Of a stretch of DNA of 51,977 nt, positions 10,314 through 20,159 are shown piece after piece (the stretch's first letter is position 1; each line of letters starts with the position of its first letter). The stretch comes from Candidatus Adlerbacteria bacterium RIFCSPLOWO2_01_FULL_51_16 (GTDB lineage: Bacteria > Patescibacteriota > Minisyncoccia > Phycocordibacterales > SBAW01), in NCBI GenBank assembly GCA_001775485.1, contig MEWX01000026.1:1-51977 (forward strand), read 5' to 3'. Both the position numbers and the translations under genes were made by a program. The notes below the pieces were generated by a model, which did not search any database, was not told the DNA's origin, and saw only the letters and a list, made by a program, of their open reading frames with translations.

Positions 10314-11290
10314 TCAAACAACTTACAACGCCTGTTGCAATTATTGTCTTTAAACGCCTTGATGCTACCAAAAAGATGTTTGAAGCCGTGCGCGCGGCAC
10401 AACCACAGGAGTTCTACATCATCGCCGATGGATGGAGAAACGACGCGGAGAAAGAAAAGTGCCTGGCGGTGCGGAAATATCTTGAAGGTGCAGTCGATTG
10501 GCCGTGCGCAGTACGTAAAAATTATGCGGATGTAAATCTCGGCTGCAAAAAGCGCGTCGTCTCCGGTCTCGATTGGGTTTTCTCGGAAGTTGAAGAAGCA
10601 ATCATCCTTGAAGACGATTGCGTGCCGGACCAGAGCTTCTTCCCTTTTTGTGAAGAGATCCTTCTGAAATACCGCAACGAGCCGCGTGTGATGCAAATTG
10701 CAGGACTCAATGTCCAGCATAAGAACAGGTATTTCAACACCAACGGCGCAAGTTATTACTTCTCGCAATTCGGGGAAATTTGGGGGTGGGCCACCTGGCG
10801 CAGAGCTTGGAGTCTTTACGACGCAAAAATGGGGGCCTGGCCTCACGCAAAAGAAGCCGGATTATTACAAGAGCGCATTAAAGACCTCGGCATAGTAGAC
10901 TATTTCGAATATCGGTTTGATTTCGTGTATGGTGCGAGAGAAGACCGGAAAAAGTCCGATGTTTGGGGAGCACAGTGGATCTTTACACAATTATTACACG
11001 GTGGGCTTTCGATCGTTCCAAAAACTAATCTCATATCTAATGTGGGCGACAGTGACGACGCAACACACAAAAAGGCGGCAACTGCAGGGAGTGAGTTTTT
11101 AAGAATGAAGACTACCCCGGTTGTATTTCCTCTCGTACACCCGCAAACTATCGAAGCGGATGAGTTAGCCGACGCGTTTAGTCTGCGCGTCGGCTCCGGT
11201 ATTAAAAAAAGGCCTATCGAAAAAGGGCTTTTCTTTCTCAAACATCATGCGCCATTCCTCCACCGCGCACTCAAGTACTTAAAACAATGA
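10310..11290 (+). CDS. GT-A fold glycosyltransferase-like protein
   Basis: TPVAIIVFKRLDATKKMFEAVR, ILEDDCVPDQSFFPFCEEIL; ATGA overlap with upstream gene. Confidence 0.75.
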   Translation: MIKQLTTPVAIIVFKRLDATKKMFEAVRAAQPQEFYIIADGWRNDAEKEKCLAVRKYLEGAVDWPCAVRKNYADVNLGCKKRVVSGLDWVFSEVEEAIILEDDCVPDQSFFPFCEEILLKYRNEPRVMQIAGLNVQHKNRYFNTNGASYYFSQFGEIWGWATWRRAWSLYDAKMGAWPHAKEAGLLQERIKDLGIVDYFEYRFDFVYGAREDRKKSDVWGAQWIFTQLLHGGLSIVPKTNLISNVGDSDDATHKKAATAGSEFLRMKTTPVVFPLVHPQTIEADELADAFSLRVGSGIKKRPIEKGLFFLKHHAPFLHRALKYLKQ

Positions 11291-12024
11291 ACATAAAACC
11301 CCGAAGTAGAATACGGAATAAGATTTCTCACCTATTACTCAAAGCTCGTAAAAGAGTTGAAAATGAGATACGGGAAGATTTTGAAAAAAGCGGCGAATCC
11401 TACTTAATACACTCTATTGCCGAAGAATACGCCGGAGAAAAGATAACGGTATTTGATGTTGGAGCAAATATTGGCTCATGGAGCACTCTACTTGCTCGAG
11501 AAGTTTCCAAACACAAAAGCGTTCTCGATTTGCATGCTTTCGAGCCCGACGCAGATTATCATGGACCCGGCGAATTTATTAAAGCGGCCGTATCTTCAAC
11601 ACCAGGAACAGTGCAGATATATAAAAGAAAAGACAGTGATCAGTCGTCTTTGTACGAAAGAAGGCTGGCGCACTCAAAGCAGGGCGATGCAAAAATCCTA
11701 GAAATCCCTGCTATTCGCTTAGACGATTACATCAAGAAAAACAATCTACAGCATATAGACCTTTTAAAAATAGACGTAGAGGGGCATGAACTCTCTGTCT
11801 TAAAGAGCTTGGGTTCATATTTGAGACCATCTTTTGTTACTTACATACAGTTTGAATACGGCATCACTTATGTTGACGCGAGCACATACCTTCTGGATAT
11901 GTATGAGATTCTGAAAGAATACCGAATATGTAAACTCTTCCCTAACCACCTGGAGGAAACTCCCTACCAGAGCGATTTGGAGGATTTTATGTTTACGAAT
12001 TACGTCGCAGTAGCAAAAATCTAA
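11287..12024 (+). CDS. FkbM family methyltransferase
   Basis: VFDVGANIGSWSTLLA, HIDLLKIDVEGHELSVLKS. Confidence 0.9.
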   Translation: MNIKPRSRIRNKISHLLLKARKRVENEIREDFEKSGESYLIHSIAEEYAGEKITVFDVGANIGSWSTLLAREVSKHKSVLDLHAFEPDADYHGPGEFIKAAVSSTPGTVQIYKRKDSDQSSLYERRLAHSKQGDAKILEIPAIRLDDYIKKNNLQHIDLLKIDVEGHELSVLKSLGSYLRPSFVTYIQFEYGITYVDASTYLLDMYEILKEYRICKLFPNHLEETPYQSDLEDFMFTNYVAVAKI

Positions 12025-13235
12025 TAAAATTTTCCGTACTGCGCCAACTGCCGTTCAAGTGAAAATTCTTTTGTAAGTCGCGTGCGGCCTGCAGCACCAA
12101 ACCGTGCCGCTAGAGCTTCATCTTGCAGTAGTGTAGTAATTTTTTGAGCTAATAAATCAATATCGAGCGGATTGATAATAAAGCCGGTAACCCCATTTTC
12201 AACTACCTCGCAGGAACCGCCGAAACAGGTTGCGATAACCGGTTTGCCTGCCGCCATTGCTTCAAGATTAGCTGTGGGAAATGAATCAAAAATAATTGAG
12301 GGCACCGCGACAACAGAGGCCTTACAGTATTGTTCGGGCATTTGCGGATATGGGACTGGAGGATGAAGCACGATATTTTTTCTGATATCGAGTTCATCTA
12401 TAAGAGCATCCATCACCGGCTCTTTTTGACCCACAGGAAAACCAATAACATGCAGCTGCGCTTCAGGTATTTCTTCTACAACCTTAGCAAAGGCGCGCAG
12501 TGTTACATCCCTGCCTTTGTCCGGCGTAAAGCGTCCTACAAAAAGAACCGTTGGTTCGTTGTGCGGAGGACAGTTTTTAAATCGCTCACTGTCTATGCCA
12601 TTATGTACAACAGAAACATTGCCCTTAATGCCATTGTCTGCAAGTGCTTGTTTCAGCGCCTCGCTTACGGCAAAAATCTGATCAACCTGCTTTAGACACC
12701 TCCGGATAATAAAGTTACGGAGTGGGTTGTACCGCAGACGCGCGTCTTTGAGATTCACAAGCCACGGCACATGGTAGTTGAAAGCGGTGGGAATGGCAGT
12801 TGAAGAGTAATCTATAAAATTGTGGAGCTTTTGGTAGGCGAAACTCATAACGTCGTGCGCGGTCAGAAACACCTTTGCCCCGCTTCGTTTTGCGATTGTA
12901 ATGGAACGGTATGAAAAATAATGATGAATATTGTGAAAATGCACTATGTCGGGGCTAAATGCTTTCAATTCCTTTTCAAATGCTTTGGTCAATTCTCTAT
13001 TATTCAAACTCTTATACGCCCACCACCGCGGGAGATAATCAGTATAGAAAGTGTGTACTGAAATTCCTTCGTACATACTCGCGCCAATTGGCATATTTTT
13101 GTCTTGTGTCGTAGTAAAAACCTGCACCTCAAAACCCCGCTCGAGCAATCCCTTTGCATGCAGGTAGGCAATGGTGTTGGCTCCTCCCCACCCCCGCGGG
13201 GGGAACCCGTCATTTACAATAAGAACTTTTTTCAT
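12021..13235 (-). CDS. Glycosyltransferase family 4
   Basis: MKKVLIVNDGFPPRGWGGANTIAYLHAKGL, VLFVGRFTPDKGRDVTL, EAMAAGKPVIATCFGGSCEVVENGVTGFI; start reassigned to M22 of the track ORF. Confidence 0.9.
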   Translation of the reverse strand: MKKVLIVNDGFPPRGWGGANTIAYLHAKGLLERGFEVQVFTTTQDKNMPIGASMYEGISVHTFYTDYLPRWWAYKSLNNRELTKAFEKELKAFSPDIVHFHNIHHYFSYRSITIAKRSGAKVFLTAHDVMSFAYQKLHNFIDYSSTAIPTAFNYHVPWLVNLKDARLRYNPLRNFIIRRCLKQVDQIFAVSEALKQALADNGIKGNVSVVHNGIDSERFKNCPPHNEPTVLFVGRFTPDKGRDVTLRAFAKVVEEIPEAQLHVIGFPVGQKEPVMDALIDELDIRKNIVLHPPVPYPQMPEQYCKASVVAVPSIIFDSFPTANLEAMAAGKPVIATCFGGSCEVVENGVTGFIINPLDIDLLAQKITTLLQDEALAARFGAAGRTRLTKEFSLERQLAQYGKFY

Positions 13236-13236
13236 A
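13201..13236. repeat. 36-bp direct repeat copy 1 (5' end of GT4 gene)
   Basis: gggaacccgtcatttacaataagaacttttttcata, identical at 14367-14402. Confidence 0.95.
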
Positions 13237-13348
13237 CTAAAAGACACATAACAGTAGAACTGCTGCGCATCTTGAAGTGTAACAAACCTAATAATCAACG
13301 CGAGCTTTTGCTTTATGGTGCTGGTCGTGTTAGTTTTTGTGATGTTAT

Positions 13349-14278
13349 ATGAAATATATCGGAAGGAAATTAATTAGTCAGATTTTATACCACACCCACT
13401 CCGAAAAATATCAAAATATTTTGATGTGGCCTGTCGCTCGTCGGGTGCTGGGAGAGCAATATATAGAAACTGTGAATATCGGCGACGACATACGCATGCA
13501 TCTATATTCGGACATGCATGATATGGCAGTTAAATCACTACTATTTTACTCTGACCGCGTCCACTATGCGATGGAGCCGATCACTGCGCGGCTCTTTATT
13601 AAATTGGCAAAACATGCGTCCTGCATCGTGGCGGCAGGAGGGCATCTTGGTTATTATTCACTCATAGCAGCAAAACATAACCCATTAGCAAGCATCTATA
13701 CTTTTGAGCCGGTATCAAAAATATACGCCCGCTTAGTCGAAAACGCTAAGTTAAACAATTCCAATATTCATGCAGAACATAAGGCCCTTTCAGATACAGA
13801 AGGCGAGGTAATCATGAATGTCGATGATGGACAATCGTCAGTTCTATCTGGCAAGAAAAAAGTGCCGCAGGAGAAAGTCAGGGCTACAACTATGGACGCA
13901 TATTTCAGTCGACAAAAAAACTGGCCTAATCTTATACTTTTGGACGTGGAGGGTTACGAAGCAACCGTGCTCTCTGGAGCCAAAGAAACACTTGCGCATA
14001 AACCTGATTTGATAATGGAAATAAATCTACACATGATACGAGGTGCATACAAAGGAGAGATACAACTTACTCAAAATCTTAAAAATCTTGGGTATTCGCT
14101 CTACATTATTCGCGACAACTATAAGCATCTTTCCATGCTTACCACTCCCATGGAGGTGAGTGTGGCGCCGTTTAGGCCGGGTGATTCATCCCTATTTACA
14201 AGTACTTGGGCGAACATTTTTGCTACGATGAAGACGAGTGCAGAACTTGAAAAATTTGGTATTCAAATCACGGATTAA
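13349..14278 (+). CDS. FkbM family methyltransferase
   Basis: IVAAGGHLGYYSLIAAKHNP, LILLDVEGYEATVLSGAKETL. Confidence 0.85.
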   Translation: MKYIGRKLISQILYHTHSEKYQNILMWPVARRVLGEQYIETVNIGDDIRMHLYSDMHDMAVKSLLFYSDRVHYAMEPITARLFIKLAKHASCIVAAGGHLGYYSLIAAKHNPLASIYTFEPVSKIYARLVENAKLNNSNIHAEHKALSDTEGEVIMNVDDGQSSVLSGKKKVPQEKVRATTMDAYFSRQKNWPNLILLDVEGYEATVLSGAKETLAHKPDLIMEINLHMIRGAYKGEIQLTQNLKNLGYSLYIIRDNYKHLSMLTTPMEVSVAPFRPGDSSLFTSTWANIFATMKTSAELEKFGIQITD

Positions 14279-14311
14279 AAAATAAAAAATTAATCATTAG
14301 AGCATTATTGT

Positions 14312-14400
14312 AACTTTGCGATAGCAAGAAGTCCACTGTCCGTAACAAATCTTACATCCTTGTGGCGGGAACCCGTCATTTACAATAAGAACTTTTTTCA
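14312..14400 (-). pseudogene. Truncated 5' remnant of a GT4 gene
   Basis: Minus strand reads MKKVLIVNDGFPPQGCKICYGQWTSCYRKVTIML*; the first 12 codons are identical at DNA level to the start of the 12021-13235 GT gene, then homology ends. Confidence 0.7.
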
Positions 14401-14402
14401 TA
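14367..14402. repeat. 36-bp direct repeat copy 2
   Basis: Identical to 13201-13236. Confidence 0.95.
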
Positions 14403-14952
14403 AACGCTTTAAAATAAGACCGCGATTTATTGGATGTTTGGTAAAATCCGTCAAAGCATTTATGGAGTCAACATAGTGGGGACGGTCGGCATCGTCGAGT
14501 AGTATGGATCCCCCCCGTTTCACTTTTGTCCGTGCGTGTAGCAGGCATTGTGTACGACATCTGCCGTCTACGATGATGAGGTCGAAGTAAACATCGGGGT
14601 AAGAATCTATTGCTTCCACATATTTTTTATACGTTAGGTGTCCGTATTTCCCGCTACTCCGATACGGTTCCGTTTGTTTGGATTGTCGAGATGCGGGTTC
14701 GGGCAAAATAAGCTTCAAGCGGCAGTTGAATACGAGGTTAAAAATGACACTCAACAGAACTTTTATGTACCATCGTTTACTCGATTCAATAGTAATGATC
14801 GACTTTACACGCGGAGCTATAAACAGCGTGGAGCCACCGCTCCCCCACTCAAAAACACGCATATCTTTTGTGAGATGGCTGCCGAGCCAGTCAATCATCT
14901 CTTGGGGCATATAGGGTACTCTAGCCATCGATATATTCATATCGTCATTCAC
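14398..14952 (-). CDS. Class I SAM-dependent methyltransferase-like protein
   Basis: MRVFEWGSGGSTLFIAPRVKSIITIESS; DLIIVDGRCRTQC; stop overlaps ATG of the GT remnant (ATGA). Confidence 0.7.
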   Translation of the reverse strand: MNDDMNISMARVPYMPQEMIDWLGSHLTKDMRVFEWGSGGSTLFIAPRVKSIITIESSKRWYIKVLLSVIFNLVFNCRLKLILPEPASRQSKQTEPYRSSGKYGHLTYKKYVEAIDSYPDVYFDLIIVDGRCRTQCLLHARTKVKRGGSILLDDADRPHYVDSINALTDFTKHPINRGLILKRL

Positions 14953-16343
14953 GAATTGAATATAAATGAATACTCTTCTCCGTTTGGGGAGATATAAAAA
15001 ATCTTATATCCGGCTTCGTGTAGCTTCTCTATCGCCCCTTTTGTCTTATGTATACCAAGTCCTTTCCACCGATGATGAAACTCAACCAGGAGTTGTTTTG
15101 GAAATATTTTTGACGCGAACATATCGTCTATAACTTCATACTCTCCGCCTTCAATATCCATTTTGAGGACGTCAATATAAGTATGGCCAAGCTCGCGCAT
15201 GATGGTCTGTAGGCGCTTCACCGGTGCTTCTACTCCCTTGCCTTCACGCGCCGTCGAATATGAGACCCAGTGTGGTTTAAGTGGTTCTGCAAAATGTTGC
15301 ATTCCGTCTTGCGGACCGATTCCGTACTCATAAAAAATAAAATATTTTGGAAGCTTTTGTTCTTTAAGCCACACAATCGATTTCGGTGTCGGGTCAAACG
15401 CGTGCACTGTTAGATTATATTTTTCAATTAATACCTTATCCCACGAAATATCTTCTCCCACTCCAAACGAGTAAATAATGCTATCGGCAGTAAGATCTCC
15501 CCCGGTAACCCATGACCCGCCAATATGTTCGGACGGGATTACTGTCTCGATGGTCGGGAGTTCCGCGGCTGTAAGTAACTCGCTGTTCGTTACAAAACGG
15601 ATATTTTTGTGGCGTGCGATATAAGCGAGTAACTTTTCAAGATCGTCCCACATGCCGTACGCCTCAAGCTCCCACGAGTGGCCCCAAAGGTGGAATACTT
15701 CGCCGTGTTTTTGGGAATGATCAAAAGCGGATTTCGCAACCGAGAGCCAACTGGTCATACGGCTCCGCGGCACACCGAGCGCGCGGTAGAGCGAGTAGCG
15801 CTCCCGTAGCGGTTCCAGCAACCGCCGCCAATAATATCCCCCTCTCAAATTTTTTCTGAATGGGAACGGATAAACTTGGAGCGTTGTCGGCACTTCATAT
15901 GCACTCGTCGGGAGATCTATTTTTGAAGCAATCGTGGTGCGTGCCCCGCGAAAACCCGCTTCGCGGACGAGTTCTGCTGTTGCCTCATCAAAATATCCCG
16001 AAGGGTAGCAAAACATCGGGACTTCCCCGGCCGTGACACCCTGAAGCCATTCTTTGCTTCCTCGTATCTCGCGAACCTTCTCTTCTTTTAAAAGTTTGCA
16101 CAAGTCCGGATGTGTGAGCGTGTGCGCGCCCACTTCATGTGCTTTTGAAAGTACCCTGATCTCCTCTTCCGACAGACGCTCTTTTCTATACTCTTTGGCG
16201 ACATAAAAAGTCCCCTTCACGCCGTAGCGCGAAAGCAAACGGCCTAGCTTGCGGTCGAGCGTGTCGCCGTCGTCCCAGCTTGTCGTTACATATAGCATGG
16301 TGGCACAATCAAGAATATCACTCACAGGAATGCTTGCTAACAT
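14949..16343 (-). CDS. Fusion: polysaccharide deacetylase (NodB-like) + FkbM methyltransferase
   Basis: TTSWDDGDTLDRKL, VGAHTLTHPDL, FCYPSGYFDE; then HTYIDVLKMDIEGGEYEVIDDM in the C-terminal half. Confidence 0.87.
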   Translation of the reverse strand: MLASIPVSDILDCATMLYVTTSWDDGDTLDRKLGRLLSRYGVKGTFYVAKEYRKERLSEEEIRVLSKAHEVGAHTLTHPDLCKLLKEEKVREIRGSKEWLQGVTAGEVPMFCYPSGYFDEATAELVREAGFRGARTTIASKIDLPTSAYEVPTTLQVYPFPFRKNLRGGYYWRRLLEPLRERYSLYRALGVPRSRMTSWLSVAKSAFDHSQKHGEVFHLWGHSWELEAYGMWDDLEKLLAYIARHKNIRFVTNSELLTAAELPTIETVIPSEHIGGSWVTGGDLTADSIIYSFGVGEDISWDKVLIEKYNLTVHAFDPTPKSIVWLKEQKLPKYFIFYEYGIGPQDGMQHFAEPLKPHWVSYSTAREGKGVEAPVKRLQTIMRELGHTYIDVLKMDIEGGEYEVIDDMFASKIFPKQLLVEFHHRWKGLGIHKTKGAIEKLHEAGYKIFYISPNGEEYSFIFNS

Positions 16344-16388
16344 GGCTTAATATCGGTATAACTCTCGAGGATGGAAAAGGAGAACGCC

Positions 16389-17054
16389 ATGGCTACTCTT
16401 ATTATCGGCGGCACCCGCGGCCTCGGGTTTGAAATCGGCGTACTCCTTGCCAAAAGGGGTAGCCGCGTTTTCACGACCGGTAGGTCGCAGAGAGCAATCG
16501 AGGGGTTCACTACAGTTGAACTCCCGGTAAACGAAAAAGTTGCTGAACTTCAAGCGCGGCTCGACACCATCGTATCGGAGCTGCCGCACATAGACCTTCT
16601 TGTCTTCGCCGCAGGGTTCGGCGAACAGGGCACTATCGATGAGTTGAGCGACGAGCATGTCCTTGCAATGATCAACGTCGGTCTTGTATTGCCGGCGCTA
16701 CTTCTGCAGCGGATCCTCAAAAAACAAGGCGGACTCAAGGGGCTCATTGCGATAACCTCGACCTCGCAATGGATTCCGCGGAAGAAGGAGCCCGTCTACA
16801 CCGGTGTGAAGGCGGGGCTTGCGATGCTCGCAAATTCTGTTTCGCTTGACTCGCGGGTGAAGAAAACTCTAGTTGTGGGGCCTGCAGGCATGGACACCGG
16901 CTTTTGGGCTGGCTCCGGCCGCGACACCGCCGGTATGCTCTCTCCGCAGTTTGTCGCGAAGGAAGTGTTTAAGCTCTGGAACGAGAAGTTCGTCTACCGG
17001 CTTGCACGGATACTGCGAGACCCGCCCCGTGTTGAAGTACTGGAAGCAAGATGA
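16389..17054 (+). CDS. Short-chain dehydrogenase/reductase
   Basis: MATLIIGGTRGLGFEIGVLLAKRGSRVFTTGRS; strong SD AAAAGGAGAACGCC before ATG 16389. Confidence 0.85.
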   Translation: MATLIIGGTRGLGFEIGVLLAKRGSRVFTTGRSQRAIEGFTTVELPVNEKVAELQARLDTIVSELPHIDLLVFAAGFGEQGTIDELSDEHVLAMINVGLVLPALLLQRILKKQGGLKGLIAITSTSQWIPRKKEPVYTGVKAGLAMLANSVSLDSRVKKTLVVGPAGMDTGFWAGSGRDTAGMLSPQFVAKEVFKLWNEKFVYRLARILRDPPRVEVLEAR

Positions 17055-17083
17055 ACCGCCCTCCGTGAGGGCGGTTCTTTTTT
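17053..17083 (+). terminator. Intrinsic terminator
   Basis: GAACCGCCCTC-CGT-GAGGGCGGTTC followed by TTTTTT. Confidence 0.9.
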
Positions 17084-17138
17084 ATTCTCCTGTGGTAAAG
17101 TGGGCGCAGACGGACATCTACACAAGAGAGGTGAGACC

Positions 17139-18374
17139 ATGCAATCCTTCAGGATTGAAGATAGGCACGATTTCGCCTCTAAACTCCGGCAAGAGTCGGA
17201 GTTCGGGCGTATGCAGGCCTACATCAATTGGCAACGGGCGGTGCGCGACGCAAAAGTTAAGGGGCTTGAGGCCCCGCGGATGCCGCAGGGGTGGGGGCCG
17301 CTTTCCCTGAACCTCGACCTCACGACCGCCTGCAACTACGCGTGCACCCACTGCATCGATTGGGACATGCTGAACAGCAGGGCAAAATACGACCACGAGA
17401 TACTCATGAAATCTTTGTGGAATTTGATCGAGCGTGGCTTGCGTTCGGTCATCCTCATCGGCGGCGGTGAACCGACACTCTACCCGAAATTCGGGGACGT
17501 CGTGCGCTTCCTCAAAGAGCACGAGGTGCAGGTAGGCATCGTCAGCAACGGCTCCCGCAATGAGAAGATCTGTGAGATCGCTCCCGTCCTTGTGAAAAAG
17601 GATTGGGTGCGGTTTTCGCTCGACTCGGGCACGGAGAAAACCTTTGCAGCCATGCATCAGCCGAAGAAGCCCATTGGACTTGAGAAGATCTGCTCCTTTG
17701 TACCGCGTATCCGGGAGCTCAATCCCCTCATTGCGGTCGGCTTCTCCTACATCATCGTGTGGGGAGGTGCCGAGCGCGAGGCGCATGTGAAGATAATCCC
17801 GAACATCGGGGAGATGGTCGCTGCGGCAAAGCTCGCTCGCGAGCATAGCTTCACGTACATCTCCTTCAAACCGTTCCTAACCCGGCACCCGGACGGAGCG
17901 GAAGTGATGGATACAGCCGCGGTTTTGCAATTCAATGAAACCGTTGCCTCAATCCGGGAAGCGCTTTCCGAGGCGAAACTCCTCGAGACCGAGGGGTTCA
18001 AGGTCGTCGAAAGCACGAACTTGCGGGTACTGCTAGAAGGCAACTGGCGGGACTACACCCGCCAACCACACATGTGCCACATGATGGCCTTCCGGCAGGT
18101 GCTCTCGCCTTTGGGGCTCTACAATTGCCCGGCACACCGAGGTGAAACAAAGGCGCGTATGGGCGATCCGACCTCCTACCGGGACGAGAGCTCGATAACG
18201 GAGTTTGAGCGCTCAACCACGAGGATGCTTGAGACCTTTGATGCAATGCACGAATGCCGCGAGGTGACGTGCCTGTATCATTCCGCCAACCACATGTTGG
18301 AGGGGCTCATTGACGGCACGCTTAACGCCGCCGACGTTGAAGCGCTCCCCGACCGGGAAGATTACTTCTTGTAA
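17139..18374 (+). CDS. Radical SAM protein with SPASM-like C-terminal cysteines
   Basis: TTACNYACTHC (CxxxCxxC), LIGGGEPTLYP, C-terminal CHMMAF...YNCPAH...CREVTC; SD GAGAGGTGAGACC before ATG 17139. Confidence 0.9.
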   Translation: MQSFRIEDRHDFASKLRQESEFGRMQAYINWQRAVRDAKVKGLEAPRMPQGWGPLSLNLDLTTACNYACTHCIDWDMLNSRAKYDHEILMKSLWNLIERGLRSVILIGGGEPTLYPKFGDVVRFLKEHEVQVGIVSNGSRNEKICEIAPVLVKKDWVRFSLDSGTEKTFAAMHQPKKPIGLEKICSFVPRIRELNPLIAVGFSYIIVWGGAEREAHVKIIPNIGEMVAAAKLAREHSFTYISFKPFLTRHPDGAEVMDTAAVLQFNETVASIREALSEAKLLETEGFKVVESTNLRVLLEGNWRDYTRQPHMCHMMAFRQVLSPLGLYNCPAHRGETKARMGDPTSYRDESSITEFERSTTRMLETFDAMHECREVTCLYHSANHMLEGLIDGTLNAADVEALPDREDYFL

Positions 18375-18390
18375 TCGTCCCACGATCACG

Positions 18391-18424
18391 ACCCCTGGGC
18401 CTACGGCCCAGGGGTTATTTTTTT
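18391..18424. terminator. Intrinsic terminator
   Basis: ACCCCTGGGC-CTAC-GGCCCAGGGGTT + T-run; between convergent genes. Confidence 0.88.
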
Positions 18425-20157
18425 ATTGCATACAGTTTAAAGTCACCGCTCTCAACTACCGCCGGTTCTGTTATTAACCCCTTAAGCCGCCACTCCGGCT
18501 CCATTTTGAAGTCCCAAAGTATGAAGTCGATTTTGTGCGTCTTGATGGTCTGCGAGAGCGGTTGCGATAAGAACTTTTGATACTGCGGCACCAATGCATC
18601 AAGCACCGAGTCGGGGAAGCAACCATAGGACCCGCACAAATCGCGCCAGTAGGTTCCTATAAATAAGAGTGCGCCAACCTCATCTCTGTGTCCATATAGA
18701 TATGTCTGTACCTCGCCTGCGGCAACTCCCTGCAGCGCGAGCATGACAAAGTAGTCGTGCACGAGTTGACTCTTCGGCACCGCAAACGTTGCATCATAAC
18801 CGCCCATGTAGGTAAACCCTTGGGTATATATCGTCAGCCGTGTTGCAAGGTAGTAGTTGGTAAGGGTGACCGTGCCCGGCCCCTGTGCGCGCAGATATGC
18901 AAACATAGGCGCTAGCGCCTGATGTCTCGCAGAGTCCTCGCTGTGAGCCCTGTACGAGGCCACTTGTACACCGAGTGCAAACCATCCGCACACTACAACT
19001 AGAGCGACTACGGTAAGGACACGCCAGACCTTTGGTACGAGAGTCAACGACTCCATCGCCAAAAAGGTCATGGCGAGCACAAACATCGGAATATTGGTAA
19101 AGAAATGGAAGTGCTGTTGAAAGACGAGTTTGCCGGTTATCACTTGATGGTTTGAGACAATGACACCGGCGATCAAAAGAAGCAAAACAAAGAGATACTT
19201 TTGTGCAAACGCGGCAGCCCACTCTCCGACAACTCCCCGCCCGCGGCTCCACCAACCCCACAAAAAAATGATTGAGTAGAGAAAGAGTGGCAGGAGAATG
19301 ACTTTTTCAACAATAACGCGGTGCGTGGGAATCGCCTGCGTGAGTTGACTCCCACCCCCGTGTACAAATATAGACAAATTCGCGACCAAGAAAGGCATCA
19401 TTACAAGTGCGGCTACAAAGCCGCTTGCGCAAGTGGCAAAAAAGAGCGGCCAGTTGCGCATTGCAAGCGCATAGAGCCCCATAACGCCGAGTGCGACAAA
19501 AGCGAACATCCAAAAATAAGGGTAGATATAGGCGAGTATCCCTACACTCACACCCGCAAGTGCTATCGCCCACGCTGAACGAGGAGCGCGCAACAAATGT
19601 AGTAGCGCTCCGAGTGCGGCAAAGAAGAAAAGTCCGCTTACCTGCGGATTGACCGGGCGCGAGTAGGACAAGAATTCACTAAATTCGCCGCGAAAAATAA
19701 AATTGCGGAAAAGATTTGATATCCCATTGGGGTGCACTAGCTCGGTGCCGAGAAGCATCGCGGCTGCAACCGCAATCGCGGTAAGCCGACTCCCCGAGAT
19801 TCCATATGCGAACGCGTAAAGAAGCAGCGTGAGCAGGGCGGGGAAGAAAAATTCTGCTGCTATGGCCAGCTCATCTATGCGCAGACCGAGCGCCTTGCCC
19901 ACCTTGCCGAGCACAAATTCTATAGGAAAGTATTGAAACGGATTGCCACTGTCTCTGTATTCATAATGAAAAGGATCCCGCACTAACCCCCGGCTCTCGT
20001 AGCTTTTGTTGATGACAGTGAAGTAAAAGTCCGCGTCTCCCGAATCCGCCATGACAATGCCCTGATACCCCGGGGTATAGGTGTTATACACATCAGGGCC
20101 GACATATATCGCCCCCACAAAAAGTGCGAGTATGAATGCGGCAAAGTGTTTCTTCAT
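18415..20157 (-). CDS. Large multi-TM protein, GT-C glycosyltransferase-like
   Basis: 580 aa; N-terminal TM then DSGDADFY loop; about a dozen hydrophobic segments. Confidence 0.6.
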   Translation of the reverse strand: MKKHFAAFILALFVGAIYVGPDVYNTYTPGYQGIVMADSGDADFYFTVINKSYESRGLVRDPFHYEYRDSGNPFQYFPIEFVLGKVGKALGLRIDELAIAAEFFFPALLTLLLYAFAYGISGSRLTAIAVAAAMLLGTELVHPNGISNLFRNFIFRGEFSEFLSYSRPVNPQVSGLFFFAALGALLHLLRAPRSAWAIALAGVSVGILAYIYPYFWMFAFVALGVMGLYALAMRNWPLFFATCASGFVAALVMMPFLVANLSIFVHGGGSQLTQAIPTHRVIVEKVILLPLFLYSIIFLWGWWSRGRGVVGEWAAAFAQKYLFVLLLLIAGVIVSNHQVITGKLVFQQHFHFFTNIPMFVLAMTFLAMESLTLVPKVWRVLTVVALVVVCGWFALGVQVASYRAHSEDSARHQALAPMFAYLRAQGPGTVTLTNYYLATRLTIYTQGFTYMGGYDATFAVPKSQLVHDYFVMLALQGVAAGEVQTYLYGHRDEVGALLFIGTYWRDLCGSYGCFPDSVLDALVPQYQKFLSQPLSQTIKTHKIDFILWDFKMEPEWRLKGLITEPAVVESGDFKLYAIKK

Positions 20158-20159
20158 AT

